A stretch of DNA of 62,000 nt from Branchiostoma floridae. Its lineage: Eukaryota > Chordata > Leptocardii > Amphioxiformes > Branchiostomatidae. The position numbers and the translations under genes were made by a program. Location: NCBI RefSeq assembly GCF_000003815.2, contig NC_049980.1, positions 27,034,990 through 27,096,989 on the forward strand, written 5' to 3'. Under the pieces are notes generated by a model. The model saw only the letters and a program-made list of their open reading frames with translations, was not told the DNA's origin and did not search any database. Below, one piece after another: positions 25,901-39,500 of the stretch. How positions within the stretch are numbered: position 1 is the first letter of the stretch; every line of letters starts with the position of its first letter.

Positions 25901-28900
25901 GAAAGTGGGCTTAGGTCTAGACGCTACTTTGTAACCCTCATGCATATCCGAGAACAATTATTATGAATGCATGCCTTATCATGCGTATGGGGAGGATATG
26001 ACAGGAAGATATCAATAGATAAGATTGTCATGGCCATTTATATTTTAACAGTCCCTTTTTTCCGGATATTAGTTTCTTCCTGAGTGATTCCAAGGCTGCA
26101 CGGCGCTGGCGTGTACGTGAAGTGAATACAAACGTCGATATTAGTAAGACCCTAGTATTCAACAAGACCCACGGGCCTTTCTGGAATCTAAAATGTTGTC
26201 AGGACGGCTCTTCGGCACATGGGCCAACATGCCCCCGTAGGAAATTTTGCCTAAAAAGCTCAGGCCCCCATGAGGTAGAGCTGTTAATCGATTCAGGCAA
26301 ACCAAAATCACCGGGTTGAATTCAATAGCCGGCCAGAAGAAGGCAGAATATTACATTTTCGAGGAAATCCGACCTGGTGTTTTTGCATCTTATACGATGG
26401 TTTAAAAAAAGTACGGCACAGTGTCCCACCCGCTGTGCTGGGTAGATCCTCATTACCCCACACATCACACAACGACCGGTAAACGAGATGCATTAGACAT
26501 GTTATTACCTCTCGCTGAGCCCCAGAATGCCCCCAGGTCTTCTGAAGGGAGCGTGATGGATTGGCGGGGCTGAAATGCCTCCGGCCCCGTGCACATACCG
26601 AACAGGAGAAGTGTTGACAGTCAACAAGGGTTATTACAAACTTTGCAGGCAGACGCCAAATGTCGGCTGTCAACTTGCCTTGTCGTGGGATAGGGTGTAA
26701 TACAGCTCTGTCTTTTCGTAAGAGCGGTGTCAGTGACTATTATTGCAAGTTTTTTACATTTCGTGTTCAAACGTTCTGTTACTTAGGGCAATATTTGTGT
26801 ATATTCAAAACTAAGAAGTGTAATTACAATTATGCAATTGAAAATTGAATCCTGAGTCTCATCGCTGTGCTACTCTCATATCAGTGTTAAAATCGCGATG
26901 AATGCGAACACTCCAAATGTTGGTCCCCATCCATACATCCCGGGGCACGTCGTGTTCGCTCTTGGTCATTTAAATGGCACCCTACAAGATAGCGATACAG
27001 GGCCATCTATGCGGAGTAAAAGGTGATCAATTAAGCGTAGCTCATGTAATGGTCGGCCGACGCTGCGTCCCATTATGTATGATTAAATATTGATTCCTTT
27101 TATTGTTGGGCAGGTGGCAGGACGAGGCGGGGTTGCGTGCGGAGCTGGAGGCTGAGATTGAAAGGCTGAAGAAGGTGAGTCCCGCCCCCTCCCCGTTTGT
27201 ATCCGCCATCTTCAATCAATCGTCCACACGACAGTCGATACTGGAACGTGCCGAACTCCACGTTAACTTTCTCCTAACTAACAAAGAGCCATTGTTCTTT
27301 TTTTTTCTCGCCATGATTCTGTAATGGCTACTGCCTCCTGGCTACTAATGATGATTTAAATTGAAACACATTTAATTTGGTATCCATTCGTACCTTGTAG
27401 GTATAAGTATCTGAAGTAACGACTGTCCCAAAAGCATACACTCCATTGAAAGACACAAATAAAAGAGTATGAAAGATTCTTGAATTACGCTTGAACTAAA
27501 TACCGCCTAATCGTCGACCAAGAAATTCCATACAGACAAATATTTAGTACGTTATCTTTCACGGAAGTTATCACCATTCGGAACCTCAATTTAGACATTT
27601 CTTGATGAGACAAGGAGATAGTGGAATTTTATCAGAGCGGCAAGAATCGGAGCTGATTTAACCGATAAAGAGACTACCACGTTGGAGGACAGGTGCCCAT
27701 AGTTGGCTAAGAAATGCTGCCCTTTTCCTTGCCACGGCCACAAGAGCATTCAAAGAATTTCGGTCCGCGTAACCTCCTGAACCGATAACAGCTACAACTC
27801 CCAAGTGATATTAAAAACAGACCCTGCAGAATGAGAATTAGTTCCAATTGTAGAGGCACTAACAGGGCTCAAGTCGCTGGCTAAAACTGCTGTTTCAAAC
27901 ATCTTAGAGTGCACAGCGAGGCACAATTTCGCTTCATAATTGATCAACATAAATGAGTTAATTTACAATGAGAACGCGTTCCTACTCTTTAATTGAGTGT
28001 CGTTAAAATGTATTGACTTCTCGCTTAGCTTTTGTCAATATCCGGGACTAGATTGGGCCGAAAGTTGGACTGCAGGATTGATTGATAACGACGTTATTGC
28101 TTGGAACGCATTCATCCGCTTCTGATATTTCGGAATTGTCAATAAAAAAGCCCGTAGACCATAAATCCATCGGAACTAACGGCCCGTTAAAAATGGTGCC
28201 TCGACAGCACTCCAAGTAGCCTATATTGGAACTGAACATTACAAAACTCGTCTGCAGCCAAAGGTCTCGCCGAAAATTGCACCAGTTCTCAATATACGAG
28301 CGCAGAACGTCGGTTGTGAATGCAGAAGAGGCCTGTAAAAACCAATTTACCCGGCCAGTTTTGCCCATATAAGGAAAGGGGCCCAGGCTCGGTACGTCAA
28401 GCCGAGTAATTGCACATCTGGGATTTTGCTGCAGGAGGTTGGCGGTGAAAAGTTATAATTTTCCCTCGGTGTTAGATGTTTTCACTTCAATAGGCTATTG
28501 ATCTGGAGTGAACAAGAATGAGGCGTTGGGTTTGAAAAGGTGGACACTCTAATTTGCTTCCCCGTAATAATGGGTACAGAAGAGCACCCACTTAAGATAT
28601 CATATCAAAGAAAGTCGATATCCGACGTTTGATAGTAAGATTAAACAGAAAGACTTAGATATCTCGTCCCGAACACTTGCAGGGAGTTGAATGGGCAGCA
28701 ATGTAATGGAAGTTTTAATTTTACATCGATTGAAAAGTTTGGTGGTAGCAGCAAGACGTCTGTTGGGGCCTCCTTTTTTAAACTGATGAGACGAAGAATT
28801 GTTCCCATAGGGATGAAAAGTTCTGTAGATGGATACTTCAGGGATGGATGCATCGGGGATATGTGTTTTACGATGGGAGTGGGACGGCGAGACAATGTAA

Positions 28901-31900
28901 TATTAGAAAGGGGACAATGTACACGAACATGACAGTCTGTCTGGCACGGACAGACATGATTTCATCGCCAGAAAGGCAGGCCCAGGAAGAGGTTAATCCG
29001 GCGCCAAATTTATAGCGGCAGCTTGAACGTGACCTACATACATGACTCTTAGATAACGTTACGGTACCCGCTGGGGGATGACCTAGAATTTTTCGACATA
29101 TACGATTAGATTTGGAGACGAATGTGTTCTAACGTTACACACCGTGTGATTACAATCGTAAGTCATACTTTGACGTGTTCATGTTTTAACGTACTCATCC
29201 TGGTTTATCGGCCTATGCCAGCAATAAGTTCCGAATGAAGCACGGTGACATTGGCGCCACTCGATAAATCACTACATTATTCATGGCTTCCTTAACACCT
29301 GCATCCTCTCCGGACATAACCGTCGCGACTGTTCCATGAATAAATGATTAGGCAGTAGGGAATTACGTCCAAAGTTCCGGCGTTTTTTTGCTTTGACTTT
29401 GATAACTTTCTCGAATGTTCCGCCATATTTTTTTCGCGTTGCCGTACGTTGGCTTCAATGACTTTTACCCGAATGTTAACCTGCCATGTTTCTGCAGGAG
29501 CTGGATGCAGCAACCATGGCGCGTGTGGACTTGGAGAACAAGCTCTCCACCGCACAGGAGGAGATCGATTTCTTGAAGAGGGTTCATGATGAGGTAAGTG
29601 CACGTCTCCGTTTTCTGCTTCAAGTAACTTTTCTTCAAATCAAGTTGTTGTATTAGATAATTTGTAGCGTTTTAATGTCAAAGCATCTGCAGTTCTGACA
29701 TCTCTGATCATGAGGTTTTCTGTGAATGCGCTACCTAATTGAATTCGATTCCATACTTATTCTAATGTATTTCTTTTGTTTCCTGCAGGAAATCCGTCAA
29801 CTGCAGGACCAGTTGAACGAAAGTTTGACCATTGTGGAGGTGGACTCCCGAGCTCCCACAACTTTTGCTCCTGGACCTGACCTCACTGAAGCTCTGCGTG
29901 AGATCCGCACTCAGTACGAGGAGCTTGGCCGTGTCAACAGGGAGGACGCTGAGGTCAAGTACAAGCAGAAGGTTAGGGGAAAAGTTTCTTTAGCACAATT
30001 AGAAAATATTGTTTTCTCAGCTAAAGCTCCAACATGAAAAGTTAGAACATTGCATTTTTGAACGTCCTACTGCGACATTTCCGTGTAGGGTCCGAATGTT
30101 CGCCTGTAACCATATGGACACATCAAGTCAGCAACCGGTTAAAAGTGCCAGGACGTTTCTTTAGCACATTTAGAAAATATTGTTTTCTCAGCTAAAGCTC
30201 CAACATGAAAAGTTAGAACATTGCATTTTCGAACGTCCTACTGCGACATTTCCGTGTAGGGTCCGAATGTCCAATCGCCTGTAACCATATGGACACATCA
30301 AGTCAGCAACCGGTTAAAAGTGCCAGGAAGTTTGTATCACCCACCATCTGTTCAGTTCTTCTAGTTTTTACATATCAGTTTGCCCGGAAAGTTACGTCAT
30401 TTTAGCTAGCCATCAGCTGCTTATGTCATAACTCTTTAGAAATCTCAGTTGATGGATGATTCAAGAACATTTTGTTATGTTTTAATTGTCTAATCCAGTT
30501 CAGCGAGCTGGCCCAACAACGGGAGCGTGACAACGAGGCTCTGATGACTGCACGGACAGAGGTGACAGAACTCCGAAGGAACCTCAACTCTCTCATCGCC
30601 GAGAATGAGGCTCTCAAGAGCAAGGTGAGTGTGCAATGGTTCAGCAGATATTCTTTCATATTCAGAATGACCGTAATCCACTTCTTTAAGACATTAGATG
30701 CTTACATTTGGATACTTTAAAGTGTCGTGAATTTAAGGCTTTGATGTTTCTGCTTTCCTATGTGTGACAAACCTCATTGATATGACCAAGGATGTAGATG
30801 ATAGAGAGTGGGTTTCCGGACGACGCCATTTTTCTACACCCGCCTGTAATTATGCATGATATGGCAATTGATGCTTGCAAACACGTACTAAATGATGGAG
30901 ACTTCATGCTGGTGCAATATAATATAAATTTAGGTCATTGAACCCTACATAAACATGGGAAGATATATGCCGTGACCTACTTTAGCAGTGGAGGGGATGT
31001 AAATCATTGCTGTGTCTCTAGCGTTTAATGCACGTGCTGCTTGGTATTCACTAGACACGCGTCCTGGAAACAAGCCTTTCTATCTTGACGAGGTGGCACG
31101 AGAAGATAGCAACCGACCATGAAAACTGCCTTAATAAGCTGCTTCTTGAAATGCGTCTGGTCAAAGAAGACATAGCATCTATGTCCAGGATACTGAAGGG
31201 GCTTGGGACATAGCGCCTTGCTCGAACAGTTACCATAGACTACACTCATCCAGGTAGGTAGGAGGCTGCAAACTCAATCGTTACTCATCGCAAGTTTCTC
31301 ATTTCAAATTTTTGTTAGCTCTGACCGCATAAATTTCCCATTTTTCACGTCCTGTGACGTTGTTTCATTGAATAAAACTAACCTTAGATACGATGTGCAT
31401 TCTCAATTTTTTTTCTTGAAGCTAACAGAGTCAGCAATATCAGAACATTTGGCCTTGAGTTCCTAACAAGCAGCCTCCTACCTGCCCGTTTAAACGCCCC
31501 CAGGGCGAGTTCACGCGCCCTGCAGATATGTAGATGTGGGTTTTCTTGTGTTTAACAGAACAACGCTCTGGAGGGCAACCTGGCTGAGCTGGAGGCTCGC
31601 ATGCAGCTGGAGATCGAAGAGTATCAGGCTGCAATCCGCGACCTCGAGCAGGAGCTGGAGACCAAGAATAGCGAGATGGCTCAGCAGATGCAAGCCTACA
31701 AGATGTTGATGGACACCAAGATGGCGCTCGACATGGAGATAGCAGCTTACAGGAAGCTGCTAGAGGGAGAGGAGATTAGGTGTGAACATTTCCTTACCTT
31801 TTTATCTTACTATTACTAAGGCGCCTGGTGTGTTTAATCCACCTTGGAACGCGAGGAAACACGGGATAGAAATGGCAAGACGGCACCTGCAAGATCCTCG

Positions 31901-33508
31901 CAGGTAAAACACGGTTGTTCCCGGAGTTTCCTTGCATGATCGTTGTTTTGTGGCTATTGGTGTAGCTGTGCGTGGTGACGAGTGACTGTAGTTGTAAGAG
32001 GACCTTGTCCATGTGCTACGTCTTCTTCGCCATTTAACACACGCGGAGAAGAATCTAATCCCAAATCGTACGCCCTTCTCCCTTCCATCACTCCCCGCTC
32101 AAATCTGAACACCTTCTGCTCTTCTGCTTTTATTTGTGCAAGACTATTCCGGAACCCGGCGAGGGTCCGGATCGTCCAAACCCCTCCCGAAGAAGGGTAA
32201 GCCAAATTCATTCCGTGGTATGGCCCCTAAGGAAGCTTGCAGATGCTCTTTTGTCGAGTCGGCACCATTTGAAACTTTCAAACGATACTTTGTACTTTAA
32301 TCACGTGACTGTTCCTATGAGACTAAACAGCTATTGGTTCTGGCATGGTACAGGATGTTAGTGACATGATTAACGTCTCCTTTTAATTCTGTTCTAGCTA
32401 CGTCGCTGGTTGTAAATCAGTAAATGACTTTAATCTATCTGACCAACCTCGTTTGAAGACATATCTTGTCGCTTGCCTGAGTAGATTGATGACTGAAACA
32501 TGCATGACAGTCTTTTTATGACTTCTGCTACCGCTAATGGTGCTTCAGAATCGAACAAAAGGGCATCTCTGACTCGCTTCGCGAGGCACGAGCGGCATAC
32601 AGAGAGGCCATGAAGACCAGATTGTCCCTCGATACTGAGGTCGCAGCCTACAAAAGAATCCTGGGCCCTGGTGTAATGGAACAGAGGTACTAGCCATAAT
32701 AGAAAGTCAAGGATTTACGTGCAATCTCCTTTCTCCAACATCTCCCCCTGTCCAAATTACTCCGTGTCCCCCACACTACGGTTTGGTCGCAAGATTTTAG
32801 TTTCCTTACCTCTGCGTTACGTCTTGGTTCGTCATGCAATTTTTCTTTGTTTTCTTAGGAACTTCCCTATGCTGCCTGCTTTTGTTTGAACTGCTGCTTC
32901 CCCTTTTGTCTCTGATGGTTTGGTTTTTGTTTTTGCTCGTATGTAGCCCAGCTGCTAGCATTGTCCACCCTGAGACTTCCTCATACCTATGGTGACGCCC
33001 ACCTGCTTGCCAATATGTATTTTAACCAATAGTGAGACTGCTTCTCAAGGTCTGCTTTAGGTGTACATGTGTGATGTGGCATATGCTGAAGAAAACTCTT
33101 TTGAAGATCTTATGAATCTTTTACATTGCAGCTAGGTATCTCCGGGTTATGTGTAAAGGCTAACAGGTGCTCTTCTGTTTTCCTTTGATGTTGCCATTAA
33201 AGGGCGCCAATATTTCCTCATCTCATTCTACCTTGTTCGCCTGGCAGCCCCAGGATACCTAGCCAAGACATTCCTAACACATTTCTTCGATATTTAACAT
33301 GGACCATTCTACCACCACAATGTCTTACCCCTTCCCTCTTTGGTTGTCGTTTCCCCCCAGGCTGTTCGGTGAGAGCAAGGAGGGAATGCAGACGTCCAGC
33401 AGCAGCAGCAGCAGCTATCGTGAATACTCCATGAAGTCAGGGTCCGGCGGCGGCTCCTCTGGCAAGCAGCAGGTCACCGTCAGTGTCTCCTCCGGTGAGG
33501 AAAAATGA
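16403..33508 (+). CDS. Short isoform: type III-like cytoplasmic IF protein (predicted)
   Basis: Exons 1-6 plus exon 8 read to TGA 33506-33508 give about 458 aa, or about 504 aa with exon 7. The rod begins with the motif LNDRFASYIDKVRYLQ (residues 103-118) and ends LDMEIAAYRKLLEGEEIR (ending at residue 410). Both are closest to type III/IV IFs by eye. Coil 1B is short (chordate type). The tail is 48 residues, Ser/Gly-rich and ends SVSSGEEK. A poly(A) signal follows at 34002. Such proteins form coiled-coil dimers that assemble into cytoplasmic filaments. Which named amphioxus IF group it belongs to cannot be settled without alignment, so no symbol is given. Confidence 0.85.
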
Positions 33509-36500
33509 TGGGTCAGGCCATAGCGAAAGATTGTGATGTGATGATGATAATGCATTCGTATTAAACACGCCTTGCCGACTAGCCTACCTACTCTACTACT
33601 AGCCGCAACATACTGCGTGCTGTTACAAAAAGCAGATGCAACTCAAGGAAAGCGTACAAAAAATATTTGTCGGTGCTGTGAAGCGCACGTCTTAACTTCT
33701 TATTTTTCATCCGTACCTGAAAATAGCGACTTAACGTAAGCTGTACAAGTAGTGAATTCGCTTGGCACTCAATGTGGTGCATCCGGCTACTGTGCTTTGG
33801 AGTTGTAAGATAAGGAGGAGTGGCTTGTTGGACAACCAACCATAGACTTACGGCAGACTCGTACCATGTCTAAACCTGTGTACCAGTTATCGGAGAGGAT
33901 TCGAAAGTCAACCAGAAATGTTAGAGGACGATCAATTGTAACCATGTATTAACCACTTGGCATGAACATTCGGAGAAGTATAATGTAATGAAAGGAGGGA
34001 CAATAAAGTGTCGGTGCGAAAACGTCTGAGCCCGTGCGAGTGTCACTTTGTGTTTTGTTGCTGGTTTTGTAGAGTAGGTTAATGATACTCAACGGCTTGT
34101 GTCTCTGCCCTCTCTCACCAGCCATTGAGGTCCATTCATAGAAAAGCGCCCCAGTTATTTACGCATGTATGGTAAACGCACAGGGTTAAATTGTTTTATC
34201 CACGCCAACGAACATGCACCTTCAGCTTATCCAGTACCTGTGTTTTGTTGACATTCTAGTCCTGCGAAGGACTCAGGTGTTTTTCTTTTTTTAATTTTCC
34301 CAGTCTTTGGTTTCATCAATACCTTTTTAGGTCCGCTTCTATCATTTGCATGTCACAATTTTGTTTTCAACCGAACAAGCGTAGCATGTAAACATTAAAT
34401 GGTTGAAAGTTGCATGTTCTGCCAATGTTAGCAATTTTAGTGAAGCCAAGCTTGTTTAGTACTCGGGTCGTGTGAAATGCCCCTCCCATATCTATTTGGC
34501 TTATGACACTTCAACAAGGAATTGGAAAAAGGTTTGCCAAATACGAACAGTACGTATTCCTGATATGGCATCAGGCGAGATTCTGCCGTAAGCCTCTGGT
34601 TGATGACCGGTCCATTGTCGGTCCATGATTTGCTGAGTATAAATACAAATTATGCAGTTTTCTCCTCTATACCTATTGGGTCTGGGCATTTGACATGATC
34701 TATGCCGTTAGCGCGTAAGACAAATGATATATAGATATATATATGTATGTAGTTTGTACGGCGATAGCTATGGGAAGGGTACAGAGCGGTTCACGCATGA
34801 ATAGATTTGTCTGCATCTAGACCATCGGTATCGCCTTAAAAAAAGGTATCGCATACCCGAATCGATAGACGAAAGGTGTAGATATTTCTACCTGATGCAT
34901 TTTATAGTTATAGGTGCATCAACATGGTCAAAGCAGCAGCTAGCTGGTAAATAGCCCCTGAACGGTGTGCATGTTGGAGACATGGCATGTTCGTGACAGC
35001 ACGTTTTTATCAATTGAAAGTCCAGTCATATGCACATTGAGTTGAAAAGACTTGCGATGCAAGCGTTTAAAAATACCCTTGTCACTAACAAATGTCTTCA
35101 ACATCTACGCTGATCTTCAGAAATGTTCTAATCCAGTCACAGAAATCTGGCTGACCTATAGATCAAACGACGCCAAAGACTTTAAAACCAAACAGGATTA
35201 CCCTGGCCCATTTCTTTAAAATGTAGAGCAGTTGGCCTACATCTTGAGGACCTGCGGATCTTCACACCTCTGAGCATTCTTGGAATGCAAATTACACGTG
35301 TGAGCACTAGTGGCAATGTTGACGAAATGTGTGAAAACACATGTCCCAACAACCCGTCACGTTTCCTACCCGCATGTCATGTTGGCAATCCGTCAATCAG
35401 GTTATGTTCCCAAGAGGAAGGGATGTTTTGTGTTATAGATGATTGGCCTAGTTTATTCACTGCATGAGCAATTGCCAAGGCGTTTGTGCTGTCTCTTAAA
35501 TGTGTCACGTGCGTGACTAAAATACAAACGAATTTTTTTGGCAAAAACCTAATACAGATCGAAATGCTGTCAATGTGCAAAAACAATCACGACAGTCAGC
35601 ACGATGGCATCATACAAAACTGCCAAAGAAATTTGCTCACGCTTGATCTACATTTGTCGCCAACACTTACAGATCCGAGAAAATGTATGGCCTTATAAGT
35701 AGAAACCTATTACCTGAGAACACTTTCCATTAGCTCTGGCTTGCTGGTTTTCCGTAAATTGAACACCGGATAGCGTTGCAATTCGTAAAGCTATTAGAAT
35801 TTCTGAAGATGTTTCTATCGTGGTCAGCCCTGATGTTCTGTGACTGGATTAAAAGTTTCTCAATGAAACAAAATCCCAACATGGTCCACACGTCGCACTC
35901 GTCCGCAAACAACGTCTCTTTGATGAGGCACATGGGCGAGTCACTCGACTTCTACCACAACGAACGCTGGGCCCCATCAACAGAGTTGATGCTGCTGAGT
36001 TCAAGCCAACCAGAACAAGAGCCCGAAGTGGCCATGTTTCTTGTGAGCGAAGTCGAGTGACGCACCCTGCTGTTTCGAAGGAAGCGTCCCCAGTACATCA
36101 CCAGTTTCTTTGTACATTTACGATCTATATCGCGTTTTCATCAAAGAAGAGATGACCACAACAGACTGCTGAGAAGACACGTGCCCCTATACACTGCTTT
36201 TCTTCCAGACACCATCTTGATTTCTTCAGCTCTCTCTGTTATGCTGAGACATATGTACGTAAATGCCTGTCAAGCAGGTCCTGTCTCGGGGATTGAGCAT
36301 TGTCTTTCCTGGAGGACATGGGTGATAGAACAATCCCTTTTTAGTTTTTCCTAATGAACGTTATGTCGGACTACAGACCTCCTTTGAGTTCAATTCCTAG
36401 TTCCGTTGGTCATCGGACGGTCCCCCATGCCTCCAAGAAAAATGGCCCATCCCTAACCTTTCCTGTCTTTCTTTGACCTTCCCCTCATGCAACTTAAAGA

Positions 36501-39500
36501 GGAAGTACTAGGCGCTGCTCCATGTCTTGAGCCCGCTGGTGATGGTAAGCCCCTCTCAAGGTGTCACTTTCCGCTTCTAAACGCACCAGCCGGGGTTTCA
36601 TTCTTTCCATTGATCACGTTGTTTCCTTCGTTTCTCAACGTTACCGTATTTTTCTTGGATCTCCATCGCCCTTTGTGCTTGGGTAATAATGCATGCGCCT
36701 GTGGGTTGGGATGGTAGAGTCTTATAATTTCTCTATAAGTTAACATTTGGTAGCTGGTATGGACATGTGTTCGACTTAAACTCAGATGGTTACAACCTTG
36801 TTTGGTCTATGATACCATTCAAGGGACAATTGCAGACTTACGCTTAATATTTGTCGGTGATAACTATGATATGCATGCCGACTAAAGATAAATATGCCCA
36901 ACTTTTAGTGTGCATGACGATTAGAACGCCATGTTTATTTCCCTCCCCTTGGTTTGGAGGTCACAAACCTGACCTTTGACCATAATCCACCGCGCATGCC
37001 CCACTGAACCGCAACAACGCGAAGTTATCAACCTTTGACCTTCGTTCTCTAATGTTTCTCATGCTACCTGTCAGTCAAACCTGATGAACCAGATGAGGCC
37101 GACGGTAAGACCTGCCCAGATATTTTGCCAATACCTTTTAGTACAAGTTGAACGGTAGCATTCAGTAGTTTTCGTTTTCGGACAAAATAAGATATGCTTA
37201 GCTTTCCCTTAATCGCCATGTCCAGCATAACTAGACCCACCGTCATAACAAATATTCTAATCTAACTCATAGGACAATGTTATTGAAGGTCGTGGCAATA
37301 TTAGTCTTGGAAATGATGTTATTTCCACGTACGACATACCATCACGAACCCCCACCGTCATGAAGCAAAAATATTTTCTGCTCCCCAATCTAAGCATAGC
37401 CGGTAACGTAAGGGATTCAGGGATAACTAGATGCCGTCTAAGCCCCTTCTGACTCGCTATCACTTTGAGAAGAAAAGAAAAAAAGAATTAAAAATCTAGT
37501 CTAGCGTGCGAGGCTAAAACCCTGGAGACTTAGAACTCTGAAACATTTAGTAAAATCGAAGTTAGCATCCAAAATACTGACTTATTTAAAAATTTATGAG
37601 GCGAAGTCTAGGCTTCATGATGCCAACTTTAGAAACAGGAAGAAACTGAACGTGGGAAAAGGAAATTGCTCTGATAGCAAGAATGGAAAAACGGAAAACA
37701 AATGGCGTAGTACGAATGGTAAAAGGGCCAATGTAACGTACGGCTTTACTGGATATTTACATTCTATCTGGACCATTTTGACTGCGGCGTAGGAGGAAAA
37801 GAGGAAGAAGAAGAGGAGGAAGCAGCTGGTAAGCTTCCCCTGTTTAATCCTTCTGCACATCGCATAAACATATAATGTAGCGGTCGTATTATAAAAAACG
37901 TCAAATTAAAGTTCTCTAAAGTGTTGAAGGAGAAAAAAAGCCACACCCTTAAGTTGACAAGTAGTCACACGTGACAAGTAGTTCTGAGACATGGCTGTGA
38001 CATACCCCATTAAATTTTCATGCCCCGTAGGAGAGGAAGAAGTAGAGGAAGAGGAGGGTAAGGCTATAATAAGTGTATTTTTCATGACTACAGGACATTT
38101 GCATGTCACATTGCGTGCAGAAACTGTCATCCTTTGAGGGAGTGAATGCATGCGCAGGGAAGTGCGAACCAAGCATGTAAAACCGCAAGATTGATTCAAA
38201 TCCCGCAGATAAATCCTCCGTTGTTTTTTCTTCTAAAATCCCATGATATTTAGATGCTTGCAACCAATCGCGTCAAGGATAATGATTATGAACAGTCTAT
38301 ACAACTGTGGAATGCAAAAAATCAGATCGAACGAGCATCTTGCACCAATGCCTTATGATGGACAACCCCCCTCCCTACCCTTAATAACAATTGTTTCCAC
38401 GCAATTCAATTTCGGCTTAGAAGAAGAGGAGGCAGCGGAGGAAACAGAGGAAAAGGAAGATGAGGGTGAGATCTCCCTAAAATCAAACTAATAATATTTT
38501 TCTACGAACCCGAAATAAAGAGGGAACCTTATGCGAAAAATAACGTGATGCTTTGAATAGAAACGCCCACATTTTTGGAATATCTATTTTTGATAGGTAC
38601 CATGAAATAATAAAAAACAATTGCCACCATGCATGTTGCATGTAATCAATACAAATATAATGTTATTTAGTCCTAATATTCACAACCATTTGCTCACGCG
38701 TCTTCTGTGATTAGGCGAGGAAGAAGAAGAGGGAGAGGAAGAAAAGGAGGAAGAGGGTGAGATTTACATAAAGCAGATTCCAATCCCGCTCCCCAACTTT
38801 ATTTAAAATCCTACCCCCACTTTCTCAACCTTGCATCTTGATTATAATGAGAGTCAGAATCAACACCATATTTTTAGAGATCTATTCACGTTAATGGTAC
38901 AGCAATAGCTAGCTGAATGCTTGCCTTGCGCTACTCATAGGAAATCAACATCCCGAGATATATCCTGATTACTTTTTTTCTTCCTGAAGATCCGCCGTTT
39001 TTCCTCATTTCATCAAGCCCTTTGATATAAGTTCAAACCTTACTATACTATAATGCTCGACATCTCGAAAGGTGCATGGGTTTCGCCACTGGCCTTAGGA
39101 TATGTTGAACATCTAAACATGGACAATCGCGTTCCTCTCCCCTGGAAACTTTAAATATCGCTTGCCAGCTGAGGAAGAAGCTGCTGCTGAAGAAGAAGAA
39201 GAAGAAGAAACGGAAGAGAAACAGGAAGCCGAAGAAGAATCAGCAGAACCCGAGGGTGAGCTAAAGCTGGTATTCCCCAGACATTCATCGCCTTCTTATC
39301 TTGCCGACCAATAATGCTGTCGTCACTATTGTGACCACGCCAAGCGGTGGTTCCTGCATTCAAACACGCATCAAAGAGTTTAAAATGAAAACTCGCAGTG
39401 CTCATGAAATATTTCATCTTCCCCGTCGTAGCGTAACCAGCTGCTTACAATGTAGATTCTGTTGCAGGCAATGTTAAGATCTTGAACGAACAGGGTACAT

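Noticed and set aside
32861-32890. Alternative terminal exon after TTTTCTTAG encoding NFPMLPAFV
   Set aside because: Only ten codons, no poly(A) signal evident, and an unremarkable peptide.
33250-33300. Exon after GCCTGGCAG upstream of exon 8
   Set aside because: Good acceptor, but no usable donor follows before exon 8.
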